This document shows, in pieces, positions 27,024-35,256 of a stretch of DNA of 64,000 bases. Source of the DNA: PALSA-270 sp963770915. GTDB lineage: Bacteria; Acidobacteriota; Terriglobia; Terriglobales; Acidobacteriaceae. The stretch spans positions 1,426,001 through 1,490,000 of the forward strand of contig CAVYRG010000001.1 of the NCBI GenBank assembly GCA_963770915.1, read 5' to 3'. The notes beneath the pieces were generated by a model, which had not been told where the DNA came from, did no database searches, and saw only the letters and a list, made by a program, of their open reading frames with translations. The position numbers and the translations under genes are program-made. Each line of letters starts with the position of its first letter. Positions within the stretch are counted from its first letter, which is position 1.

Positions 27024-28985
27024 ATGGCTTATCAGGCCCTGCTGTTTTGTTCCGACGAGAAGACAGCGCGCGTCGTCGAGAAAATCCTTGGCGAGCTGGA
27101 ATTCACAGTTTCCGCCTGCGGCGAACCCTTCGCCGCCGTAAAGAGGATTGCCACCGAGCACTTTGACGCACTGGTCGTCGATTGTCGCAACGAGCAGGAT
27201 GCCGCCTTGTTGTTCAAGAGCGCCCGCAATTCCGCATCGAATCACAGCTCTCTATCCGTCGCACTGGTCGAAGGGCAGGCAGGAATTGCCAAAGCCTTCC
27301 GCATCGGCGCCAACCTAGTGCTGAGTAAGCCGATCAACGTGGAACAGTCCAAGGCTACGCTTCGAGTTGCGCGTGGGTTATTGCGCAAGGCGGAAGCGGC
27401 AAAGCCGCAGGCCGGCGATTCTTTCGCAGGATCTCCATCGTTCGCCGACGATCCCGAGCCTTTTGCGCCGTTCCATTCGGCTGGTTCGTCGAATCAGCCT
27501 CTCCCGCCGCCATCCACGGCGGCTTTGCCTACGCCCCCTACCATGGCCGCTGGCCTTGAAGTCGAAGCAGACGACGAACCGGTACCGGCGCTGGGGGCAG
27601 CCGAGGCGGCATTGATAGAATCCATGCCGGAGCCGCGTCTGGCTTCTCAGGACAAGCCTGGAGCTACCAATGCTCCCTCATGGTTCAAGCCACCCCAACC
27701 GCGCGCGCCTTCATCCGCTAAGCCGCCAGTGGTAGAGCCGGCGCTTGAGTCCATTGCCAGCGCCACGCCAGTGAACGGAGTTTTCACTCCCGAACTGGGA
27801 GACGTCGATTCAGTCGACGCGTCTGACGAGGTCACGGCTCCGCAGGATATTCTCGCTTCTGCAAGCAGGCTCTCCAGAGAGAGCGCCGCGGCCGCCACAG
27901 CCCCCGCGAAACAGACTTTGGAAACGATGACCGAGTCGGACGAGATGGAAACAACGCCGTCGCGTTCTGAAGCAGTACCGCCTCCCACAGCAAAGAAGTC
28001 GGGCGGCAAGCCTGCCAAGAAGTTGGCCAGGACAAGAAGCACATCTACACTTCGCCTGGATATCGAGGGGAACGCCGAGCCACCGTATCAAGAAAGCGGC
28101 AACAAGAGGAACCTGCTCATGGCGGCGCTTTTAGTGGTCTGCCTGGCTGCGGCCGGATACCTCTCATGGCCACGCCTGGAACCCGTAATCATGAAGCTGG
28201 GCATCGTTCAGAAATATCTCGGCGTGCAACCGCAGGCAGCGCCGCGGCCCGCGCCCGCTCCGGCCCCAGCCGCGGTGCCAGCGCCCATTCCGGGGCCCGT
28301 TCCAGCCACCGACTCCTCCGCTCCGTTGCCTGGCGCCCCAGCTCCTCAGCCGCCCGCAGCTTCTGCCGCGCCAACGAGCCAGCAGCAAGCAACGCCGGCA
28401 GAATCGACCCCGGCACCGGCTCAGCACCCGCAGCCTTCCGCGCCCACCCCGGCGGCGCCCAAGCCCGCGCAGCAAACGGCCGTTCCGGAAACCTCGCCTC
28501 AAGCCGCCGCGCCGCATTCGCCGAGCGTGGCCCGCGTGCGCCCTCTTCTGATGGTCAAGAGCGACATCAAGAAAGGCGCGCAGCTCCGGCAGGCCGCAAC
28601 CCCTGCACCTCCAGCGCCTTTGGAAATTGCGGCGACTTCTGCCGACAAGTCACTCGCCGGCGTGGTGACTGCGCCGACCACCGCGCCACGGCCGCAAGTA
28701 CTGCACGTATCGCAAGGCGTCTCCAACGGACTCTTGATCCGCCAAATTCAACCGGTTTATCCTCAACTGGCGATTCAAATGCGCGTGGAGGGTGCGGTGG
28801 TTCTTGACGCCACCATCACCAAGGACGGCAGCGTCAGCGATCTGAAACTTGTGAAAGGTGATCCCATGCTGGTACGGGCCGCAGTGGATGCGGTCCGCCG
28901 CTGGAAGTACAAGCCGTACTATCTCAACGGCGAACCGATCGAACTCCAGACGCAAATCACCATCAACTTCAAGCTCCCCATGTAA
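27024..28985 (+). CDS. Receiver-like domain fused to a TonB-type energy transducer
   Basis: A 653-residue protein with an unusual order of parts. Residues about 1-120 form a CheY-like receiver (ALLFCSDEKTARVVEKIL; D53 in LVVDCRNEQ; KPIN lysine in VLSKPIN). The acidic pocket at residues 10-12 reads S-D-E, so phosphorylation is possible but not assured. A long low-complexity region rich in Pro, Ala and Ser follows, then one membrane helix (LLMAALLVVCLAAAGYLSW), a second long Pro/Ala/Gln-rich stretch that could span the periplasm, and a TonB C-terminal domain (QPVYPQLAIQMRVEGAVVLD ... AVRRWKYKPYYLNGEP). TonB domains touch outer-membrane receptors; the receiver would be cytoplasmic. The combination suggests signal-gated TonB or envelope contact. 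No ExbB/ExbD genes are nearby. Confidence 0.88.
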   Translation: MAYQALLFCSDEKTARVVEKILGELEFTVSACGEPFAAVKRIATEHFDALVVDCRNEQDAALLFKSARNSASNHSSLSVALVEGQAGIAKAFRIGANLVLSKPINVEQSKATLRVARGLLRKAEAAKPQAGDSFAGSPSFADDPEPFAPFHSAGSSNQPLPPPSTAALPTPPTMAAGLEVEADDEPVPALGAAEAALIESMPEPRLASQDKPGATNAPSWFKPPQPRAPSSAKPPVVEPALESIASATPVNGVFTPELGDVDSVDASDEVTAPQDILASASRLSRESAAAATAPAKQTLETMTESDEMETTPSRSEAVPPPTAKKSGGKPAKKLARTRSTSTLRLDIEGNAEPPYQESGNKRNLLMAALLVVCLAAAGYLSWPRLEPVIMKLGIVQKYLGVQPQAAPRPAPAPAPAAVPAPIPGPVPATDSSAPLPGAPAPQPPAASAAPTSQQQATPAESTPAPAQHPQPSAPTPAAPKPAQQTAVPETSPQAAAPHSPSVARVRPLLMVKSDIKKGAQLRQAATPAPPAPLEIAATSADKSLAGVVTAPTTAPRPQVLHVSQGVSNGLLIRQIQPVYPQLAIQMRVEGAVVLDATITKDGSVSDLKLVKGDPMLVRAAVDAVRRWKYKPYYLNGEPIELQTQITINFKLPM

Positions 28986-28992
28986 ACACGCG

Positions 28993-29008
28993 CCTCGGCC
29001 GGCCGAGG
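28993..29008. repeat. 16-bp perfect palindrome after the receiver-TonB gene
   Basis: CCTCGGCCGGCCGAGG lies 8 bp past the TonB-fusion stop codon. It could form a strong stem in RNA and act as a weak terminator, but no T-run follows, so I leave the role open. Confidence 0.4.
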
Positions 29009-29049
29009 TCCCGTCCTTCCCCGCTCCCGAAATCAACAAAACTCAGCGT

Positions 29050-29055
29050 TATAAT
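29050..29055 (+). promoter_or_regulatory. Possible uvrB promoter -10 box
   Basis: A perfect TATAAT stands 54 bp before the uvrB start, in an otherwise GC-rich gap. No good TTGACA-like -35 lies at the usual distance. TTCGTCGAA (29069-29077), a small palindrome just after the expected transcription start, might be an operator, for example for LexA, but this is only a guess. Confidence 0.4.
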
Positions 29056-29108
29056 CAAGAGATATCCGTTCGTCGAAATTCCTCCCTGTGAACAGGCGAA
29101 AGTAGTCT

Positions 29109-31097
<1,989 letters not shown>

Positions 31098-31115
31098 AGG
31101 CTTCGCACCGCCAGT

Positions 31116-31805
31116 CTATGAGCCCGCCCCTGCCGCATGCGTCCTGCGGCTTTCTCCCTCGGCCTGCTTTTCCGCGACTTTGAGTTCTTTTTCCAGCGAA
31201 GAAAAGCGCTGCATCACTTCATGCATGCGCAGCGACATGTTGCGGATGGTTTCGATTTGCGAACGGGCCGTGGCGGAAAGTTCACCCGGTTCCAGAAGCA
31301 GTAATTCGGAATTGCCAAGCACCGAGGTAAGAGCGTTGTTGAAGTTGTGGCGCATCTGCAGCATATATTCGCCTAACGCAGCTTGCTGCTGCAGGCGGGC
31401 GCTGGCTCCTTCCGCGCGATGCAGGCGCTCGATTGCTTCGCAGCGGCGCAGCATTTCTGATACCAGCAGAACCAGGGTATCCAGCCACCCCTCATACTGG
31501 CGCAGCACCCGTAGCCGGGGATGAGCTTCGCGCAACTCGCGGCAGTTCTGGTTTTCGTCGCACACGAGTACGAGCGGGGTTCCCGCCATTTCCAGTGCGG
31601 CAAGAACGGCCGGCAGGCCTTTTGGCCGCACCGCGCCCACAACCGCCACTTGGAAGCTTTCGGGATCCAGTCCCTGGCAGAGATCGCCCTTCATCAGGGT
31701 AAACGAGGGCGTGTTGCGTTCGGACTGCCAACGGCCGATGATCCCTCCGGAAAACTCCGCGTCATCGGAAACTACCAGCACCGTCGCCTGATCCAGATTT
31801 GCCAT
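31116..31805 (-). CDS. Pseudo-receiver plus histidine-kinase dimerisation (DHp) domain, no ATPase domain
   Basis: A 229-residue protein. The first 110 residues look like a receiver fold (TVLVVSDDAEFSGGIIG) but the strand that should end in the phosphorylated Asp reads AVVGAVRP, so it is a pseudo-receiver. The second part is a two-helix DHp domain: LGEYMLQMRHNFNNALTSVL with H153 in the phospho-acceptor position, then SQIETIRNMSLRMHEVMQRF. No HATPase domain follows; the protein ends after a Lys/Glu-rich tail. It could act as a phosphotransfer or dimerising partner for one of the kinases in this island, or as a decoy. The start at 31805 is chosen because GGGA precedes by six bases; the longer frame to 32054 is Arg-rich shadow. 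It is the last gene of a three-gene operon (PilZ-like, unknown, DHp). Confidence 0.8.
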   Translation of the reverse strand: MANLDQATVLVVSDDAEFSGGIIGRWQSERNTPSFTLMKGDLCQGLDPESFQVAVVGAVRPKGLPAVLAALEMAGTPLVLVCDENQNCRELREAHPRLRVLRQYEGWLDTLVLLVSEMLRRCEAIERLHRAEGASARLQQQAALGEYMLQMRHNFNNALTSVLGNSELLLLEPGELSATARSQIETIRNMSLRMHEVMQRFSSLEKELKVAEKQAEGESRRTHAAGAGS

Positions 31806-31831
31806 TTCGTGTCCCGCGCGAGATCCAGGTT

Positions 31832-32818
31832 CTAGCTCTCGCTTCCCGCGCCCGGCTCGGCGTGGTCTGCGTCTGCTGTGTTTCCCGAGGCAGCGGCTCC
31901 ACGGGCGCGTGATTCGGAAGAGGCAGGTTGGCCGGCTGGTCCGGCGCTCTTTACCTGCAGTGCAGTTTCGACGACATCCCGCAGATCGACCAAAATGCGC
32001 AGCGGCTGCCCAAAGGCGTATTCGGCTTGAAACATGACCTTCCAGGACTGACAAATCATACGCAAACGGTCCACCGGCTCTTCGGCGGAAAAATCGACCC
32101 GGCGGCAGTCTAGATGTTCGACACCTCTCTTTTCGAGCTCCCTTAATCCGTCGAGAACGGCGTTGAGGTCGTCTTGCATGCGCCGGAAAAATACCCGCCG
32201 CATGAGGAAGTTGAAGCGGGTAAACGCGGCCATGAAGGCAGGCAAGAAGTAATCGTCCCCGGATGCGATTTTAAGCGTTCTTCCCTTTTCCAGGACGCCG
32301 CTGCTAAAGACCTCGCGCAGGCCGTGGCAGGCATTCGCCGCTTCCACCAGTTCCTCCAACGGTTCCAGAGTTGGTGGAACGGTTGCCTCAGCCTCTCCCA
32401 ACACCGGCTCCAGCATACGGGCTACGAATTCTGGTGTGACTTCGTCATCCTTGAGAGAAGGAGGAGCGGAGCTGGAAAGAAACTGCACTAACAGGAAGTC
32501 AATCTTGTCGCGATCCGATTCCTCGTGCGCTGCCTTGTGCAGGTGATGCTCGAGCACCGCACGCAGGCCTTCCGGCCCAACCAGATTGCTGGTCTGGAAG
32601 AACTGGCGCAACTGATGCACGGCAATGCGCTGGTCCGCGTTTTGGAACCAGCTACGGGCCTCAGCTAATGATTCCGGCGACGCTTCCTCGCTGGTTTCCA
32701 AATCACTGCAGGAAGGCAGCTCGATCATGAACTCCTGGGACAGGGCCGTATACAGCGTGTACAGCAGGCGAGCCGAGTATTCGCTGGCGGCGGAGTTGGC
32801 GCTAGGGAAGCCTGTCAT
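31832..32818 (-). CDS. Hypothetical protein in PilZ/DHp signalling operon
   Basis: A 328-residue soluble protein, predicted mostly helical (for example RLLYTLYTALSQEFMIELP, RRMQDDLNAVLDGLRELEK), without signal peptide or recognisable catalytic motif. The C-terminal 30 residues are Ala/Gly/Ser-rich and probably disordered. The start at 32818 overlaps the stop of the PilZ-like gene by four bases (ATGA), which implies translational coupling and fixes the start over the upstream in-frame codon at 32833. The DHp gene follows 26 bp downstream. I do not recognise the family; its fixed place between two signalling genes suggests an adaptor role. Confidence 0.8.
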   Translation of the reverse strand: MTGFPSANSAASEYSARLLYTLYTALSQEFMIELPSCSDLETSEEASPESLAEARSWFQNADQRIAVHQLRQFFQTSNLVGPEGLRAVLEHHLHKAAHEESDRDKIDFLLVQFLSSSAPPSLKDDEVTPEFVARMLEPVLGEAEATVPPTLEPLEELVEAANACHGLREVFSSGVLEKGRTLKIASGDDYFLPAFMAAFTRFNFLMRRVFFRRMQDDLNAVLDGLRELEKRGVEHLDCRRVDFSAEEPVDRLRMICQSWKVMFQAEYAFGQPLRILVDLRDVVETALQVKSAGPAGQPASSESRARGAAASGNTADADHAEPGAGSES

Positions 32819-33165
32819 GACTTCACGATCCAATTGTCAACGGGTTGGGTGAAGCGCGCTGCGACTGCAGTACGGCCCGAATTGTATTGCACGGCCACTA
32901 CGCAAGCCTCCGCATCGAGAGTTCCGTCCGAATTACGTAAACGCAGAGTATCGGCGAACTCCAGCGGCAGATTGGAAGCAAAAAGCACTTCGCGGGGAGT
33001 GCCGAACTCAATCACCGTACTTTCGCTGAAGTTGTTACCCTCAGCGGCCAGACGGGTCAGTTGCACGGGAATGCGCACCGGTGTCGCCTCGGGAAAGAAC
33101 TTGGCCAGTTTGGCCGTGTTGCTTTCCTGGAATGAGCGAGCCTGGGCTGCGCCCTGTCTTAGCAC
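32815..33165 (-). CDS. PilZ-like domain protein
   Basis: A 116-residue protein. The central region has the strand pattern of PilZ domains (TPVRIPVQLTRLA, FSESTVIEFGTPREVLFASN, LPLEFADTLRLRN, DAEACVVAVQYNSGRTAVAA, then FTQP). The c-di-GMP signatures RxxxR and D/NxSxxG are not intact: the positions read R-I-P-V-Q and EFGTPRE, so nucleotide binding is doubtful and it may be a protein-interaction version. I choose GTG 33165 (GAGG six bases upstream) over the TTG at 33192. It heads the operon with the unknown and DHp genes. Upstream lie a sigma-54-like promoter (33271-33286) and a palindromic activator-like site (33373-33396). Confidence 0.65.
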   Translation of the reverse strand: MLRQGAAQARSFQESNTAKLAKFFPEATPVRIPVQLTRLAAEGNNFSESTVIEFGTPREVLFASNLPLEFADTLRLRNSDGTLDAEACVVAVQYNSGRTAVAARFTQPVDNWIVKS

Positions 33166-33270
33166 GGCATACCTCGTTTTCCCGGGATTCAATGCAGCCT
33201 GGGTCCCTGGAAGTCCGCCGGTTAGCGTGACTCAGGGAGCTGTGCCCAGACCGCACCGTCCAAGACAACA

Positions 33271-33286
33271 TGCACGGGAACCGCCA
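33271..33286 (-). promoter_or_regulatory. Candidate sigma-54 (-24/-12) promoter for the PilZ-like operon
   Basis: On the minus strand the sequence reads TGGCGGTTCCCGTGCA, that is TGGC-N8-TGCA with the invariant GG and GC at the correct spacing (consensus TGGCACG-N4-TTGCW). Transcription would start near 33260, about 95 bases before the GTG of the PilZ-like gene. It shares the CCGTGCAT 3' part with the motif before the chemotaxis operon (38428-38443). Confidence 0.55.
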
Positions 33287-33372
33287 AAGCTACGTTGCTC
33301 GGAGGATGGCCTATGCCATTGAAGGACCTGTGCTTAGGCGCATTTCTAATCCGAAACTAACGGGAGTCTTGC

Positions 33373-33396
33373 GTCTCACTCTGAGACCAAGTCTCA
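33373..33396 (-). promoter_or_regulatory. Palindromic activator-like site (UAS) upstream of the PilZ-like operon
   Basis: On the plus strand GTCTCA-CTC-TGAGAC-CAA-GTCTCA: three half-sites in alternating orientation, each separated by three bases, making two overlapping perfect palindromes. It lies about 100 bp upstream of the candidate sigma-54 promoter, in the gap after the NtrC-type activator gene. The same 14-base core with GCAA beside it recurs in the same orientation upstream of the chemotaxis operon. Confidence 0.6.
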
Positions 33397-33448
33397 AGCC
33401 CTAGGCAGCGACAAACCGGCCGAGCAAGCGGGGTACGCCTCAGACTGA

Positions 33449-34858
33449 CTACTGCAGTGTCGTACTGGCGGGCGGCATGGATGACCGAGTCCCAATGTTG
33501 TAGCGCTTCAGTTTGCGGTATAGCGTAGCGCGGCTGATGCCGAGCATTTTGCCGGCGCGGGCTTTGTCGCCATTCACCTGCTCGAAGACACGCTGGATCG
33601 TCGTGCGCTCGATATCTTCCAGATCGGTGGAACTGAGGCTAGCCGCTCCGGGAAGCAGATCCGACGACAAGCCTGGGGACGTCGAAGCGATCGTTGGGGG
33701 AAGGTCGTGGAGATCGATAGTCCGGCGGTCCCCTAAAGCCACGGCGCGTTCGATGCAGTTCTCCAGCTCGCGAACATTTCCTGGCCAGTCGTATTGAAGC
33801 AGGCATTTCATCGCCGGCTGAGTAATCTGAATTGAGCCGCCGGGCGCGTAGCGCTCTAAAAACCATTGCGTCAGCATTGGAATATCGGAGCGACGCTCAC
33901 GCAAACTCGGCACGTAGACGGTCACCACATTCAGGCGAAAGTATAGGTCCTTGCGGAAGGCGCCACGGCGGTATTCCACCTCAAGATCGCGGTTAGTGGC
34001 GGCAATCACGCGCACATCGACTTTCACCTTCTGGTTGCTGCCCACCGGCCGCACTTCCTTCTCCTGCAATACGCGGAGCAATTTGGCTTGCATTTCTAAG
34101 GGAAGCTCGCCGATTTCGTCGAGAAAAACCGTGCCTCCGCTGGCGGACTGGAACAAGCCGGTCTTGGACCTCAACGCGCCGGTGAAAGCGCCTTTTTCGT
34201 AGCCGAACAACTCGCTCTCGATAAGGGTCGGCACCAGGGAACCGCAATCGACGGCCACGAAGGGACGGCTGGCAAACGAGCCCCGGAAGTGAATCGCGCG
34301 GGCGACCAACTCCTTGCCGGTACCACTTTCCCCGGAGATCAGCACCGGTGTTCGCGTATCCTTCAGGCGCGAGATCATGCGCAGCACATCCTGAATTTTG
34401 CCGGATGCCCCGACGATGCCGTGCAGGCCGGTTTCGGTGTCCACCCGCTCGCGCAAGAACTGGTTTTCCTCGACCAGGCGAATCTTTTCTGCCATCCGCC
34501 GCAGGAAAAGACGCAGTTCTTCCAGCGGCGAAAAGGGTTTGCTGATGTAGTCATAAGCCCCCAGCTTCATGGCCTGCACGGCGGTTTCGACCGAGCCGTG
34601 GCCGGTCATGACCGCAACCTCGATGGAAGGCAGCAGCTTTTTCACCTTTTCCAGGAATTCCAGCCCGGACATGTTGGGCATCACCATGTCGGTGAGGATC
34701 ATGTGTGCAGGCCGCTCCTCGAGCAGAGCCAAGGCGGACTCTGCGCTGTCAGCTTCAAGGCAGGAGAAACCCAGACCTTCGCCGACGGTCATGCAGAGCT
34801 TGCGGATGCTCTGCTCGTCATCCACGATCAGCAAACGAATTCGAAGATCTTCATTCAC
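33449..34858 (-). CDS. NtrC-family sigma-54-dependent response regulator
   Basis: A 469-residue activator of sigma-54 RNA polymerase with three parts: receiver (about 7-120, phosphorylated D57 in ILTDMVMPNMSG), AAA+ domain (about 145-375) with Walker A GESGTGKE, the sigma-54-contacting GAFTGA at 223-228 and GGTVFLDEIGELPLEMQAKL as Walker B region, and a Fis-type helix-turn-helix at the C-terminus (GDKARAGKMLGISRATLYRK). All residues needed for activity are present. The start overlaps the stop of the single-domain regulator gene by four bases, and that gene overlaps the kinase gene, so the three are one operon. Candidate binding sites with matching sigma-54 promoters lie before both flanking operons. 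Confidence 0.97.
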   Translation of the reverse strand: MNEDLRIRLLIVDDEQSIRKLCMTVGEGLGFSCLEADSAESALALLEERPAHMILTDMVMPNMSGLEFLEKVKKLLPSIEVAVMTGHGSVETAVQAMKLGAYDYISKPFSPLEELRLFLRRMAEKIRLVEENQFLRERVDTETGLHGIVGASGKIQDVLRMISRLKDTRTPVLISGESGTGKELVARAIHFRGSFASRPFVAVDCGSLVPTLIESELFGYEKGAFTGALRSKTGLFQSASGGTVFLDEIGELPLEMQAKLLRVLQEKEVRPVGSNQKVKVDVRVIAATNRDLEVEYRRGAFRKDLYFRLNVVTVYVPSLRERRSDIPMLTQWFLERYAPGGSIQITQPAMKCLLQYDWPGNVRELENCIERAVALGDRRTIDLHDLPPTIASTSPGLSSDLLPGAASLSSTDLEDIERTTIQRVFEQVNGDKARAGKMLGISRATLYRKLKRYNIGTRSSMPPASTTLQ

Positions 34859-35256
34859 GACGCCTTCCCCATAGTTTTTTCAATGACTGCGATGAACTGC
34901 TTCACGCGAAAAGGCTTTTCCACGCACGGCGCGCCGGTCTTGCGCAAGGTAGCCACCGTCTCCTCATTGGCGATATCGCCGGTGATGAACACCAGCCGGG
35001 GGGCCAGCTGTGGACGGTGTTGCGCGATCCATGCGTACACATCGCCGCCATCCACTCCGCCGGGCGTCCGCATATCCGAGACCACGCCGAGAAACTCGCC
35101 CGCCTCGAGCAAGCGCAGAGCGTCCACTCCAGACTCGCTGCACACTACCGCATATCCGCTGCGTTCCAAGGCGGCGCGGACATAGGCCAGGACGGCCGGC
35201 TCGTCCTCAATCAGCAGGACCGGCAAACTTTGGGGACTGGCCGCTGGCAAAGTCAT
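34855..35256 (-). CDS. Single-domain response regulator (CheY-like)
   Basis: A 133-residue receiver without output domain. The acidic pocket is E17-D18-E19, the phosphorylated Asp is D61 in GVVSDMRTPGGVDGGD, the switch Thr is in VFITGDIAN and the conserved Lys in CVEKPF. It is coupled by four-base overlaps to the kinase gene upstream and the NtrC gene downstream. It may be an intermediate or sink that competes with the NtrC receiver for phosphoryl groups of the same kinase, or an output toward the nearby chemosensory proteins. Confidence 0.94.
   Translation of the reverse strand: MTLPAASPQSLPVLLIEDEPAVLAYVRAALERSGYAVVCSESGVDALRLLEAGEFLGVVSDMRTPGGVDGGDVYAWIAQHRPQLAPRLVFITGDIANEETVATLRKTGAPCVEKPFRVKQFIAVIEKTMGKAS

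Noticed and set aside
31806..32054. N-terminal extension of the DHp protein
   Set aside because: The extra 83 residues are Arg-rich and overlap the upstream gene in another frame; GGGA before ATG 31805 marks the better start.
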